Positions 37,281-47,388 of a stretch of 64,000 nt of DNA are shown in pieces. The stretch is from Dactylosporangium vinaceum. GTDB lineage: Bacteria > Actinomycetota > Actinomycetes > Mycobacteriales > Micromonosporaceae. Position numbers and translations under genes: made by a program. Where the stretch lies: positions 2,046,001 through 2,110,000 of the forward strand of contig NZ_CP061913.1 of the NCBI RefSeq assembly GCF_019904175.1. The letters are read 5' to 3'. A model generated the notes under the pieces. The model was not told where the DNA came from. It did no database searches and saw only the letters and a list, made by a program, of their open reading frames with translations. Position 1 is the stretch's first letter. Every line of letters begins with the position of its first letter.

Positions 37281-37958
37281 CTATGCCGCGGCGACGAAGA
37301 CCCGGGACGCGACCTCGCGCGGGAGCCGGATGCGCTCGCCCTCACGGTCGATCGAGACGCCGTCGCGCTCCTGGGCGACGGTCACGGTGGCACCCGGGTC
37401 GATGCCGGCCGTGTGGAGTTGGCGGAGCACGTCGGCGTCGGTCTGGACGGATTCGCAGATGCGGCTCACGACCACCGAGCCGGCCAGGCCCGGGAACGCC
37501 AGGTTGCGCTCCGGGTCGGCCACCTCGTCGGGCTCGCCGCCCTGGAGGGTGTCGAGGCCGGGGATCGGGTTGCCGTAGGGCGAGCGGGTCGGCCGGCCGA
37601 GCAGTTCGTAGACGCGCTGCTCGACGGCGTCGCTCATGACGTGCTCCCAGCGGCACGCCTCCTCGTGGGCCTCCTCGTACGGCAGGCCGATGACGTTCAC
37701 CAGGAGCAGCTCGGCCAGGCGGTGCTTGCGCATGACCGCGACCGCGTGCTCGCGGCCCTGGTCGGTCAGGGCCAGGTGGCGATCGCCCTCCACAATGAGC
37801 AGGCCGTCGCGCTCCATGCGGGCGACGGTCTGGCTGACGGTGGGGCCGCTCTGGTGCAGCCGCTCGGCGATGCGGGCGCGTTTCGGTACGACGCCCTCCT
37901 CTTCGAGCTCGAGGATCGTCTTCAAGTACATCTCGGTGGTGTCGACTAGGTCATTCAC
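37281..37958 (-). CDS. DtxR/IdeR family metal-dependent regulator
   Basis: 225 aa. Winged-helix domain ([37 protein letters not shown]), dimer/metal-binding domain with the DtxR primary-site residues in [18 protein letters not shown] (Cys, Glu, His), and a C-terminal FeoA/SH3-like domain (about 150-225). Close to IdeR, the iron-responsive regulator. GTG at 37958 follows a purine-rich stretch; the open frame upstream is not conserved. Divergent from the sulfurtransferase gene. Confidence 0.92.
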   Translation of the reverse strand: MNDLVDTTEMYLKTILELEEEGVVPKRARIAERLHQSGPTVSQTVARMERDGLLIVEGDRHLALTDQGREHAVAVMRKHRLAELLLVNVIGLPYEEAHEEACRWEHVMSDAVEQRVYELLGRPTRSPYGNPIPGLDTLQGGEPDEVADPERNLAFPGLAGSVVVSRICESVQTDADVLRQLHTAGIDPGATVTVAQERDGVSIDREGERIRLPREVASRVFVAAA

Positions 37959-38013
37959 TGCCCCTGCCCTCCCGGTACGCGATGGTACTCGCTGCGTACG
38001 ACAAGATTGGGAG

Positions 38014-38808
38014 GTGACAGCCAACCGGGCGATCTTGAACGTCGCCGCTCTCGCCGAGCTGGTGCGGTCCGCCCAACCGCCGACTCTTCTCGATGTGCGC
38101 TGGACCCTTGCGAAGGACGGCCGGGCCGCATACACGGCCGGACATCTGCCTGGCGCGGTCTTCGCCGATCTCGACGAAGACCTCTGTGGGCCGCCGGGCG
38201 CCGGTGGGCGCCATCCGCTGCCCGATCCCGCCGCGCTGGAGGACGCGCTGCGGAGACTTGGGGTCCGCGCCGGCCACCCGGTGGTGGTGTACGACGCAGG
38301 CGGCGCCAATCCTACCGGGGCCGCCGCGCGGGCCTGGTGGACGCTGCGCTGGGCGGGAATCGAGAACGTCCGCGTTCTCGACGGCGGTTACCAAGCGTGG
38401 GTCGAATCCGGACAAACGGTCACCACTGAGGTCCCGGATGTCGACGAAGGTGACATAACGGTCAGGCCGGGCGGCATGCCGGTCTGGACCGAGGTGGAGG
38501 CGAGCGACCCCCGCAACACGCTGCTGGACGCCCGGATCTCCGCCCGCTACCGGGGCGAGATCGAGCCCGTGGACGCCAGGGCCGGGCACATTCCGGGAGC
38601 ACACAACCGGCCCGCGGCGGAGACGGTCGACGAACACGGGCTGCTGAGACCCGCCGAAGCACCGGGCCACGAGGTCGGCGCCTACTGCGGCTCCGGCGTC
38701 ACCGCCGCCCAGCTCGTCCTCCAGGGAGCGGCGACGGCCCTCTACGTCGGCTCCTGGAGCCACTGGATCACCGATCCGAGCCGCCCGATCGCGACGGGGG
38801 AAGCATGA
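38014..38808 (+). CDS. Sulfurtransferase (two rhodanese domains)
   Basis: 264 aa thiosulfate/mercaptopyruvate sulfurtransferase type. First domain has the rhodanese fold without a catalytic Cys (DAGGANPTGAAARAWW at the loop); the second has YCGSGVTAAQ with the active-site Cys. GTG 38014 is next to GGGAG with almost no spacing; TTG 38035 is an alternative. Its stop overlaps the start of the next gene by 4 nt (ATGA). Confidence 0.88.
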   Translation: MTANRAILNVAALAELVRSAQPPTLLDVRWTLAKDGRAAYTAGHLPGAVFADLDEDLCGPPGAGGRHPLPDPAALEDALRRLGVRAGHPVVVYDAGGANPTGAAARAWWTLRWAGIENVRVLDGGYQAWVESGQTVTTEVPDVDEGDITVRPGGMPVWTEVEASDPRNTLLDARISARYRGEIEPVDARAGHIPGAHNRPAAETVDEHGLLRPAEAPGHEVGAYCGSGVTAAQLVLQGAATALYVGSWSHWITDPSRPIATGEA

Positions 38809-39980
38809 GCACATTGGTGGTGTGGGACGAGCGGCTGCTGCGGTACGACATGGGAGATCATCCCTTGGACCCGGTCCGCGTCGAGCTGACCATGGACCTT
38901 GCGCGCCGCCTCGGCGTCCTGGACCGGCCGGGCGTCACGATCGAGCCCGCGGAGCCGGCCACCGACGCCATGCTGGAGACCGTCCACGACCCCGACTACA
39001 TCGCGGTGGTCAAGGCCGCCTCGACCGGCCGCCGCATCGGGATCATGGGCCTCGGCACCACCGACAACCCCACGTTCGTCGGCATGCACGACGCGAGCGC
39101 GCTCATCACCGGCGCGACCCGGCGGGCGGCGGAGGCGGTGTGGACGGGCGCGTCCGCGCGGGCGGTCAGCATCTCCGGCGGCCTGCACCACGCGATGCCG
39201 GACCGCGCGTCGGGCTTCTGCGTGTACAACGACCCGGCCGTCGCGATCAAGCGGGTGCTCGAGCTCGGGGCGCAGCGGGTGGCGTACGTCGACATCGACG
39301 TCCACCACGGCGACGGCGTCCAGGAGGTGTTCTGGGACGACCCGCGAGTGCTCACGGTCAGCCTTCACGAGTCACCGCGCACCCTGTTCCCCGGCACCGG
39401 CTTCCCGGACGAGACCGGCGGCCCGGGTGCGCCCGGCTCGGCGGTCAACGTGGCGCTGCCGCCCGGCACCGACGACCGCGCGTGGCTGCGGGCGTTCCAC
39501 GCGGTGGTGCCCGGCGTGCTGCGGGCCTTCCAGCCGCAGCTGCTGTTCACGCAGTGCGGCGCGGACACGTACCGCCACGACCCCCTGGCCAACCTCCAGC
39601 TCACGGTCGACGGGCAGCGCGCGGCCTACCTCGCGCTGCGCGACCTGGCCGACGAGGTCGCGGACGGCAAGTGGGTGGCGAGCGGGGGCGGCGGCTACGC
39701 GCTCGTCGAGTGCGTGCCCCGGGCCTGGACCCACCTCATGGCGGTGATGACCGGCGAGGCGCTCGACGGCGCGACACCGACCCCGGCCGAGTGGCGGGAC
39801 CTGGCCGCGCGCCGCCGCCCGGGCGCGCCGGTGCCGCAGACGATGTCCGACGGCGGCGACGCGGGCTACGACGCGTGGGTGCCGGGCGAGTCCCCGGACG
39901 CGGTCGACCGCACGATCATGGCGACCCGCCGCGCGGCGTACCCGTTCTTCGGCCTCGACCCCCACGACCCGCGGGACTGA
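38805..39980 (+). CDS. Acetoin utilization protein AcuC / class I histone-deacetylase-like
   Basis: 391 aa zinc deacetylase fold. Active-site elements: SGGLHHAM (His-His), DIDVHHGDGVQ (zinc Asp and His), GFCVYND, and the C-terminal GADTYRHDPL and SGGGGYA. AcuC-type enzymes deacetylate acetyl-CoA synthetase or other proteins. Translationally coupled to the sulfurtransferase gene. Interesting in view of the GNAT/acyl-CoA-synthetase protein encoded just downstream: it may be the opposing enzyme, though this is inference. Confidence 0.88.
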   Translation: MSTLVVWDERLLRYDMGDHPLDPVRVELTMDLARRLGVLDRPGVTIEPAEPATDAMLETVHDPDYIAVVKAASTGRRIGIMGLGTTDNPTFVGMHDASALITGATRRAAEAVWTGASARAVSISGGLHHAMPDRASGFCVYNDPAVAIKRVLELGAQRVAYVDIDVHHGDGVQEVFWDDPRVLTVSLHESPRTLFPGTGFPDETGGPGAPGSAVNVALPPGTDDRAWLRAFHAVVPGVLRAFQPQLLFTQCGADTYRHDPLANLQLTVDGQRAAYLALRDLADEVADGKWVASGGGGYALVECVPRAWTHLMAVMTGEALDGATPTPAEWRDLAARRRPGAPVPQTMSDGGDAGYDAWVPGESPDAVDRTIMATRRAAYPFFGLDPHDPRD

Positions 39981-40035
39981 AGGCCATGGACCTCATGACC
40001 CGCGCGGGACTGATGCAAGCCGCCGGGCCGCGGGA

Positions 40036-40305
40036 CTAGTGCTGGACCGCGGCCTCGAGACGGGTCAGGCGCTGCTTGATGCGGTCGAGTTCGGCGAGCA
40101 TCTGGGACTCGGCCGCGGGTGACGTACCGTAGGCGGCGTCCGGCGATGCGGCGAGCCGCAACATGGCGATCTCGTCCTGCAACGCGATGAGCGTCTGCGC
40201 GACCACGTCGAGGAACTGGTCGACCTCGTCCTCGTCATACCCGCGCTTGCCGAACGGCGCTCGAGCGAACCGCAGCGCCTGCACCTCGGCCGGGGTGAGC
40301 ATCAT
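40036..40305 (-). CDS. Short DivIVA-domain protein
   Basis: 89 aa. The N terminus MLTPAEVQALRFARAPFGKRGYDEDEVDQFLD is the DivIVA membrane-binding motif (GKRGYDEDEVD), followed by a short coiled coil. Full-length Wag31/DivIVA is three times longer, so this is a mini-DivIVA of unknown role. TACGGT seven bases before the ATG at 40305 suggests a leaderless mRNA; GTG 40314 is an alternative start. Divergent from the PatA-like gene. Confidence 0.8.
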   Translation of the reverse strand: MMLTPAEVQALRFARAPFGKRGYDEDEVDQFLDVVAQTLIALQDEIAMLRLAASPDAAYGTSPAAESQMLAELDRIKQRLTRLEAAVQH

Positions 40306-40337
40306 GGCTGACACCGTAACCCAGACGGGTGGAGACT

Positions 40338-42956
40338 ATGCGGGTGAACGACGTTTCGGCCACACGGGCCGCGGATGTGCTGCTCGCGGACGGCACCACT
40401 GTCCACTTGCGACCGATCCGGCCCCAGGACGCGGACCGGATCGTGGCGCTGCACTCCCGGTTCTCGGAGCGCACGCGCTACCTCCGGTACTTCTCCGCGT
40501 ATCCCCGCATCCCGCAGCGCGATCTCGACCGCTTCGTGAACGTCGACCACCACGACCGGGAGGCGTTCGTCGTCGAGCACGCCGGCGAGCTGATCGCGGT
40601 GGGGCGGTACGACCGGCTGGGTCAGGGCTCGCACCAGGCCGAGGTCGCGTTCGTCGTCGAGGACGCCCACCAGGGCCGCGGCATCGGCTCGGTCCTGATC
40701 GAGCACCTGGTGGCGGCGGCGAGCACCGAGGGCATCACCGAGTTCGAGGCCGACGTCCTGCCGGTCAACCAGGCGATGCTCCGCGTGTTCATGGCGGCCG
40801 GCTTCCACATCGAGCGCGCGTTCGCCGACGGCGTCGTGCACCTGTGGTTCCCGATCAAGACCACCCCCGACTCCCTGCGCGTGCAGCAGGCCCGGGAACA
40901 GCGCGCGGAAGCGCGTTCGATCGCCCGGCTGCTCAACCCCAAGAAGGTGGCCGTGTTCGGCGCGCGGGCGCGTGGCACGGGGGTCGGCGCCGCCCTCCTG
41001 GCCCACCTCAAGGGCGCCGGCTTCGCCGGAGAGCTGATCCCGGTCCACCCGTCGGCCACCGTCGTGGGCGGCCTTCCGGCAGTGCCAAGCCTGGGGGGTA
41101 CTGCGGGTGCCGATCTCGCGGTGATCGCGGTACCCGTGGAGTCGGTGCCCGCGGTCGTCGCCGACTGCGCCGCGGCGGGCGTGCACGGCCTCGTCATCGT
41201 GTCGGCCGGCTTCGCCGAGTCCGGCCCCGCGGGCGCACTGGCGCAGGCCGCGCTGCTGCGGGCGGTGCGCGATCACGGCATGCGCCTGGTCGGGCCCAAC
41301 TGCCTCGGGGTGGCCAACACCGATCCCGGCATCCGGCTCAACGCCACCCTGGCCCCGCTGCTGCCCCGCGCCGGGCGGGTGGGGTTCTTCTCGCAGTCGG
41401 CCGCCCTGGGCACGGCGCTGCTGGCCGAGGCCGACCGCCGCGGGCTGGGCCTGTCGACGTTCATCTCGGCCGGCAACCGGGCCGACGTCTCCGGCAACGA
41501 CGCGCTGCAGTACTGGCGGGAGGACCCGCACACCGACGCCGTCCTGCTGTACCTGGAGACGTTCGGCAACCCGCGCAAGTTCGCCCGCATCGCGCGGGAG
41601 CTGGCCCGCCGCAAGCCGGTGGCCGCCGTGGCCAGCCCGGTCCGCCCACCCGCGCTCGACGCCGTCACGGTGGGCCCGGACGCGCGCGGGGTGGCGGCGC
41701 TCTTCGCCAACTCCGGCGTCATCCGGGTCGACACGGTGGCCGAGCTCTTCGACGTCGGGCTGCTGATCGCCGGGCGCCCGCTGCCGACCGGTGACCGGGT
41801 CGCCGTCGTCACCAACGCGGCCGCGCTGGGGGTGCTGACGGTTGCCAAGGCACCGGCCGCGGGGCTGCGGATCGCGGACGGGTACCCCCGCGACCTCGGT
41901 CCTTCAGTGAACGACGTCGACTTCGTGCGGGCGGTGCACGCGGCGCTCGACGACGAGTCGGTGGACGCGGTGATCGCGGCGTACGCGCCCGCGCTGGCCG
42001 AGGGGGACCAGCTGGGCGTGGCCGAGCTGCTGCGGGTGTCGACGGCCGGTGCCCCGCGCCCCCTCGCAGTGGTCATGCCGGCCGACCCGTCGTTCACTGT
42101 CGCCCCGGGCTACGGCGACGACGACCCGGCCGCGCTGCCGATGTTCCCGGCGATCGAGGAGGCGGTGCGCGCGCTCGGTCGCGTGGCCCGCTACGCCGCC
42201 TGGCGCCGGGAGCCGGTCGGCGCGCTGCCGGAGCTGCCCGACGTGGACACGGCGCGCGGGAGCGAGGTCGCGGCCCGGCTGGCGGGCGCGGACGCGGAGG
42301 ACCGGGGCCAGGCCGACGAGCTGCTGGCCGCCTACGGCATCCCGGTCGTGCCCAGCCGGTGGGCCGCCGGCGACCGCGTCGTCGACGTGGCCCGGCTGAT
42401 GGGGCTGCCGGTCGCGCTGAAGGTGGCCACGAAGCCGTGGCGGCACCGGATCGACCTGGGCGCGGTCCGGCTCAACCTGACGTCCCCGGACGCGGTGGCC
42501 GAGGCGTACCAGGAGCTGGAGCGCCTGTTCGGCCGCGGCGTCGAGGTCGTGGTGCAGTCGATGGTCGCCCCGGGCGTCGCCTGCGTCGTCGAGGTCGTCG
42601 ACGACCCGTCGTTCGGCCCCGTCGTCGGCTTCGGCCTCGGCGGCGAGGCGGCCGACCTGCTGGGCGACCGCGCGTGGCGCCCCGTGCCCCTGACCGACCG
42701 CGACGCCGCCGCCCTGGTCCGCGCACCCCGGGCCGCCCCGCTGCTCACCGGCTACCGCGGCGCCGACCCGGTCGACCTGGACGCCCTGGCCGGCCTGCTC
42801 CTGCGGGTCGGCCGGCTGGTGGACGAGCAGCCGCTGCTGTCCTCGCTGACCCTCAACCCGGTCCTGGCCCGCCCGTCGGGCCTGGCCGTCCTGCACGCGA
42901 GCGCCGAGTTCGCCCCGCACCAGCCCCGACCCGACAGCGGCCCCCGCCGCTTGTAG
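40338..42956 (+). CDS. GNAT domain fused to acyl-CoA synthetase-like domains (PatA-type protein acetyltransferase)
   Basis: 872 aa. Residues about 15-185 form a GNAT domain (VHLRPIRPQDADRI; acetyl-CoA loop QGRGIGSVLIEHL). From about 195 on come NDP-forming acyl-CoA synthetase modules: CoA-binding (FGARARGTGVGAALL), succinyl-CoA-ligase-like (LVGPNCLGVANTDPG, FFSQSAALGTALL) and ATP-grasp near the C terminus. The SHTG-type phosphohistidine segment of active synthetases is absent, suggesting an acetyl-CoA-sensing role as in SlPatA. Start ATG 40338; GTG 40344 is also possible. Confidence 0.88.
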   Translation: MRVNDVSATRAADVLLADGTTVHLRPIRPQDADRIVALHSRFSERTRYLRYFSAYPRIPQRDLDRFVNVDHHDREAFVVEHAGELIAVGRYDRLGQGSHQAEVAFVVEDAHQGRGIGSVLIEHLVAAASTEGITEFEADVLPVNQAMLRVFMAAGFHIERAFADGVVHLWFPIKTTPDSLRVQQAREQRAEARSIARLLNPKKVAVFGARARGTGVGAALLAHLKGAGFAGELIPVHPSATVVGGLPAVPSLGGTAGADLAVIAVPVESVPAVVADCAAAGVHGLVIVSAGFAESGPAGALAQAALLRAVRDHGMRLVGPNCLGVANTDPGIRLNATLAPLLPRAGRVGFFSQSAALGTALLAEADRRGLGLSTFISAGNRADVSGNDALQYWREDPHTDAVLLYLETFGNPRKFARIARELARRKPVAAVASPVRPPALDAVTVGPDARGVAALFANSGVIRVDTVAELFDVGLLIAGRPLPTGDRVAVVTNAAALGVLTVAKAPAAGLRIADGYPRDLGPSVNDVDFVRAVHAALDDESVDAVIAAYAPALAEGDQLGVAELLRVSTAGAPRPLAVVMPADPSFTVAPGYGDDDPAALPMFPAIEEAVRALGRVARYAAWRREPVGALPELPDVDTARGSEVAARLAGADAEDRGQADELLAAYGIPVVPSRWAAGDRVVDVARLMGLPVALKVATKPWRHRIDLGAVRLNLTSPDAVAEAYQELERLFGRGVEVVVQSMVAPGVACVVEVVDDPSFGPVVGFGLGGEAADLLGDRAWRPVPLTDRDAAALVRAPRAAPLLTGYRGADPVDLDALAGLLLRVGRLVDEQPLLSSLTLNPVLARPSGLAVLHASAEFAPHQPRPDSGPRRL

Positions 42957-42969
42957 CAGCAGGGGCCGC
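42937..42969. terminator. Convergent terminator between PatA-like gene and sigB
   Basis: Inverted repeat GCGGCCCC (42937-42944) / GGGGCCGC (42962-42969), overlapping the stop of the PatA-like gene; only 28 bp separate the two convergent genes. Confidence 0.6.
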
Positions 42970-42984
42970 GCTCGGTCGTGCTCG

Positions 42985-43989
<1,005 letters not shown>

Positions 43990-44107
43990 TTCGCTCGCCT
44001 CCCGTGTGGATTGACAAGTGGCGCGATCATCCTTGCGAGAAGTAGCTTCGCTGAGCGGGCGTGAAGTGGCGGTGAGGCGGCGGAGCCGTGGCACGAATCC
44101 GTGAGTC

Positions 44108-44530
44108 TCAGATCTCCAGCAATACGGTCCGCGGTCCCACGTTCACGCTCTCCACCAGCATGTGGGTGCGGAATCGCCCGGTTTCGACGGCTGCGCCCCG
44201 GTTTCGCAGCGCGGAGCAGAAGTGCTCGATCAGGGGCTCCGCCGCCTCCGGGCGCGCGGCCGCGATCCAGGTCGGGCGCCGGCCTTTGCGGGCGTCGCCG
44301 TAGAGGGTGAACTGCGAGACGACGAGCAGCGGCGCGCCGACGTCGGCGGCCGACTTCTCGTCGTCGAGGATCCGCAGCTCGTACACCTTGCGGGCAAGCG
44401 TTTCGGCGGTGTCGGAGGTATCGGTGTGGGTCACCCCGACGAGCACCAGCAGGCCGTCGGCGATCGAGCCGACGACCGTGCCGTCCACGGTGACCGATGC
44501 GCGCGAGACCGTCTGGACTAGGGCGCGCAC
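44108..44530 (-). CDS. dtd: D-aminoacyl-tRNA deacylase Dtd
   Basis: 140 aa; frees D-amino acids (and glycine) mischarged to tRNA. Motif SQFTLYGD is intact. The second family motif, normally a Gly-cisPro GPVT, reads NVGPRT here, with Arg in place of Val. GTG start at 44530 lies 13 bp inside the 3' end of the methyltransferase gene, in a different frame, which implies coupling. Confidence 0.92.
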   Translation of the reverse strand: MRALVQTVSRASVTVDGTVVGSIADGLLVLVGVTHTDTSDTAETLARKVYELRILDDEKSAADVGAPLLVVSQFTLYGDARKGRRPTWIAAARPEAAEPLIEHFCSALRNRGAAVETGRFRTHMLVESVNVGPRTVLLEI

Positions 44531-45984
44531 GGCAGCAGGATCCCCCGCTCGACCAGGTGCGAGACGAGCGGCACGGCGACCTCCGCGAGCACCGGCGCCG
44601 GCACTTCGTGGGCGACCGCGAGGAGATCCACCTGGTCCTGCAGCGCGACCGAGCCGTCGCAGGCGCCGACGAGCGTCAGCGCGACCGGGTCGACCTCCTC
44701 GACCCAGCGCAGGCCGTCGGGCAGGGCTAGCTGCTGCGACCCGACCTCCCAGCCCTCCGCCCCCATGGTGGCCTCCTGGCGCAGCGTCAGCCCGGGCGCG
44801 GCCCGGAACCGGGTGCGCAGCAGATCGGCGCCCCGCAGGAAGTCCTGCCGCGAGAACCAGTCCGAGATCAGCGGGCCGAGGTCGCCGCCGACGGTGTGCC
44901 GGAGGTCCTCGATGCGCACCGTGGGGTCGGCGTGCCCGCCCGCGCGCAGCGTGATCAGCCCGAACCCGACCCCGTCGACCTTCTGCGCGTCGAACCAGTC
45001 GAGCCAGGCCGCGGCCAGCCCCGGCTGCCGCGCCGCGTCCTCGGAGGCGTCGGCCAGCCACAGGTTGACATACGCGAGAGGGTCGGAGACCTCGCGCTGG
45101 ATCACCCACGCGTCGAGGCCGGTGCCGGCCAGCCAGTCGTTGACCCGCTCGCGCCAGTCCTCGCCGGAGACGTGCAGCCAGTTGGCCAGAAACTGCATGT
45201 GCCCGCCGTCGGCCAGCAGCGCCGGCGCGGCCGCGACGAGCTCGGCGCAGACCGCGTCGCCCGGGCGGCCGGAGTCGCGGTAGGTGTGCGCGGTGGTGCC
45301 GGGCCCGGCCACGAACGGCGGATTGCTCACGACGAGGTCGAAGCGCCGCCCCGCGACCGGGCGCGTGAGGTCGCCCTCGAGGAGCTCCCACTCGAGGCCG
45401 TTGAGCGCGGCGGTCGTGGCGGCGAAGCGAAGGGCCCGCGGCAGTACGTCGGTGGCTGTCACCTGCCGCGCGTGCGTCGACAGGTGCAGGGCCTGCACGC
45501 CGCACCCGGTGCCGAGGTCGAGCGCGGTCCCGACGGGGTGGCGCACGGTCGCGGCGGCCAGGGTGCTCGAGGCGCCGCCGATGCCGAGCACGTGATCGCC
45601 CGGGAGCGGCCGGCCCGGGCGCATCCCGGCGGACAGGTCGGCCACGACCCACCAGTCGCCGTACGGCTCCAGCTCGACCGCCGCGCGGACGCCCGCACCG
45701 TCGGCCTCGAGCAGCGGGACCGCCGCGTCGAGGGGGAGCGGGGCGAGCGCGGCCGCGACCCGGTCGAGCGGCTCCGTCTGCCCGCAGATGAAGAGCCGGA
45801 TCAGGGTGTCGAGCCGCCCGCCGCCCTCCTGGGTGATGCGCAGCGCGGCCCGGAAGTCGTTGCGCGCGGTAGCGGCCGCGGCGTCCTCGCCGAGACGGGC
45901 TCGGATTCCGGAGGCGGTGTATCCCGCGGTGCCGAGGGCCTCGCGCAGGCGGGTCAGGTCGGAGCTGTCAAGCAGTGCGTCCAC
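44518..45984 (-). CDS. SAM-dependent N-methyltransferase (PrmC/RsmC-like)
   Basis: 488 aa. An N-terminal domain of about 140 residues precedes a Rossmann methyltransferase core: [15 protein letters not shown] (SAM loop), [10 protein letters not shown], and [11 protein letters not shown], whose NPPF motif marks amino-group methyltransferases acting on RNA, DNA or protein Gln. The C-terminal 170 residues form an extra domain. This architecture (DUF7059-like N terminus) is common in actinobacteria; the substrate is unknown. Overlaps dtd by 13 bp. Confidence 0.85.
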   Translation of the reverse strand: MDALLDSSDLTRLREALGTAGYTASGIRARLGEDAAAATARNDFRAALRITQEGGGRLDTLIRLFICGQTEPLDRVAAALAPLPLDAAVPLLEADGAGVRAAVELEPYGDWWVVADLSAGMRPGRPLPGDHVLGIGGASSTLAAATVRHPVGTALDLGTGCGVQALHLSTHARQVTATDVLPRALRFAATTAALNGLEWELLEGDLTRPVAGRRFDLVVSNPPFVAGPGTTAHTYRDSGRPGDAVCAELVAAAPALLADGGHMQFLANWLHVSGEDWRERVNDWLAGTGLDAWVIQREVSDPLAYVNLWLADASEDAARQPGLAAAWLDWFDAQKVDGVGFGLITLRAGGHADPTVRIEDLRHTVGGDLGPLISDWFSRQDFLRGADLLRTRFRAAPGLTLRQEATMGAEGWEVGSQQLALPDGLRWVEEVDPVALTLVGACDGSVALQDQVDLLAVAHEVPAPVLAEVAVPLVSHLVERGILLPCAP

Positions 45985-46001
45985 ACCGCCATCCTGGTAC
46001 G

Positions 46002-46343
46002 TCAGCGTTGATCGATGCCTATGCAGGCCAGCACCCGGGTCGCGTCCGCGGTCAGGAAGAGCTGAAAGTGGGTCGGCGGATTCTCGATCTTCGCCTCACC
46101 GACGCGCAGCGGCCGGTCACCGGCGGTCTGCAGGACGTCGATCGCCTCGGCCGAGCCGAGCATCGGCGTGCCGATCCGGGCCATGTGCTGGGCGCGCCGC
46201 AGGTAGCTGCGCGCGAGCTGGTCGGCGGGCAGGGTGTGATCCCACACGACGTATTCGGCACCGGCCTGGATCGCGTCCCGGCACGCTTCGAAGGCCGCTC
46301 CCGGCTCCTCACCGAGGAGCCGGAGCAGTGCTTCACGTTCCAT
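46002..46343 (-). CDS. Conserved hypothetical protein
   Basis: 113 aa, no signal peptide. MEREALLRLLGEEPGAAF start, central DHTLPADQLARSYLRRAQHMARIG and an end with FQLFLTADATRVLACIGI. I do not recognise the family. The ATG at 46343 follows a CATATT by four bases, compatible with a leaderless transcript; a GTG at 46358 would add five residues. Lies 17 bp upstream of the methyltransferase gene. Confidence 0.55.
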   Translation of the reverse strand: MEREALLRLLGEEPGAAFEACRDAIQAGAEYVVWDHTLPADQLARSYLRRAQHMARIGTPMLGSAEAIDVLQTAGDRPLRVGEAKIENPPTHFQLFLTADATRVLACIGIDQR

Positions 46344-46382
46344 GAGCAATATGACCACAAAGCACGGATTTTGACCAGGTTC

Positions 46383-46817
46383 CTATGCGCAGTTCTTGAG
46401 CTGTTTGCGGACGTCGGTGGGCACGGACTCGCAGCTGTTCTTGGCCGCGCCGGAGACCGCCACCCACATCTTCTGGGCGCCGTCGAAGCGGAAGAGGACC
46501 GTCGCCCGGTCACCCTCCGTGTGCGCGGTCGCGAAATCGGCGGCGCAGCTGATGTCGGTGAGCCCCTTGCCCAGCTGGACGGCCGCGGCGATCGCGGGGT
46601 CGGCGGCGAGGGCCTTCTCGAGGGTGGCGTTGTCGACGGGGCAGCCGGCCTGGGGGCTGGCGCCGGGCTTCAGCGGCGCCGGGCCGCTCTGCGGCAGGAG
46701 TGTCGTCTGGTCGGGCGTCGGGACATACGGCGTGGACGGGCCCTGGGGTGACCCGCCGGAGCAGGCCGCGAGGGTGACGGCCGCTCCGGCGAAGACAGCG
46801 AGGAGTGTGTATCTCAC
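46383..46817 (-). CDS. Lipoprotein, paralogue of the next gene
   Basis: 144 aa. Lipobox TLAAC (Cys19), Pro/Thr/Ser linker, then a domain starting GCPVDNATLEKAL and ending SCESVPTDVRKQLKNC with three internal Cys. The domain aligns throughout with the adjacent gene's product (GCPV, LEKA, LGKGxxDxSC, VLFxxDxAxKxW, C at the end). Unknown function; likely a recent to moderate tandem duplication. Confidence 0.8.
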   Translation of the reverse strand: MRYTLLAVFAGAAVTLAACSGGSPQGPSTPYVPTPDQTTLLPQSGPAPLKPGASPQAGCPVDNATLEKALAADPAIAAAVQLGKGLTDISCAADFATAHTEGDRATVLFRFDGAQKMWVAVSGAAKNSCESVPTDVRKQLKNCA

Positions 46818-46844
46818 CCCGGCAATTTACGACACTCGATCGGG

Positions 46845-47342
46845 TTAGTTCAGGCAACCCTTGAGGTGTGTCGCGACGTCGTCCGGCACCCGGTCCCGGC
46901 AGACGCCATCGGTCCCGCCGACGACGGCGGCCCACGTCTTCTTCGCGGCGTCGTATTTGAACAGCACGACCGCCTGATCCATGTTCTCCGGCGTCGCCGT
47001 GGCCGTGGCCCAGCCGCCGTAGCAGCTGACGTCCTTGAACCCCTTGCCCAGGAGGATGGCGTCGGCGACCTGCTTGTTGGCCTTGAACGCCTTTTCCAGC
47101 ACGGCGGCGGTCACCGGGCAGCCGGAGGCCGCCCCGCTGGCCGCGCCGCCGGACGCGGCCTTGCTGCTCGGCGCCTTGTCCGGGCTCGCCGCCTCGCTCA
47201 CGGGGACGACGGCCTTCGTCGACGCGGGCGGGGCGGAGGTGACCGGCTCGGCCTCGTCGGCGCAGCCGGCCAAGGCGGTCGCGGCGAGCAGCAGGCCCGG
47301 TAACGCGACTGGGAGTGCGAATCGAATATTCACACGCGGCAT
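46845..47342 (-). CDS. Lipoprotein, tandem paralogue
   Basis: 165 aa. Lipobox TALAGC (Cys26 region), an Ala/Ser/Lys-rich linker and a C-terminal domain GCPVTAAVLEKAF ... VCRDRVPDDVATHLKGC homologous to the neighbouring lipoprotein. ATG at 47342 gives MPRVNIRFALPVALPG; the upstream frame overlaps the UPF0303 gene. Function unknown; the four conserved Cys suggest two disulfides outside the cell. Confidence 0.8.
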   Translation of the reverse strand: MPRVNIRFALPVALPGLLLAATALAGCADEAEPVTSAPPASTKAVVPVSEAASPDKAPSSKAASGGAASGAASGCPVTAAVLEKAFKANKQVADAILLGKGFKDVSCYGGWATATATPENMDQAVVLFKYDAAKKTWAAVVGGTDGVCRDRVPDDVATHLKGCLN

Positions 47343-47388
47343 CGTGGGGCCGCCCCGGGCCGCTGTCGACGTCGGGTTCACGACACCG

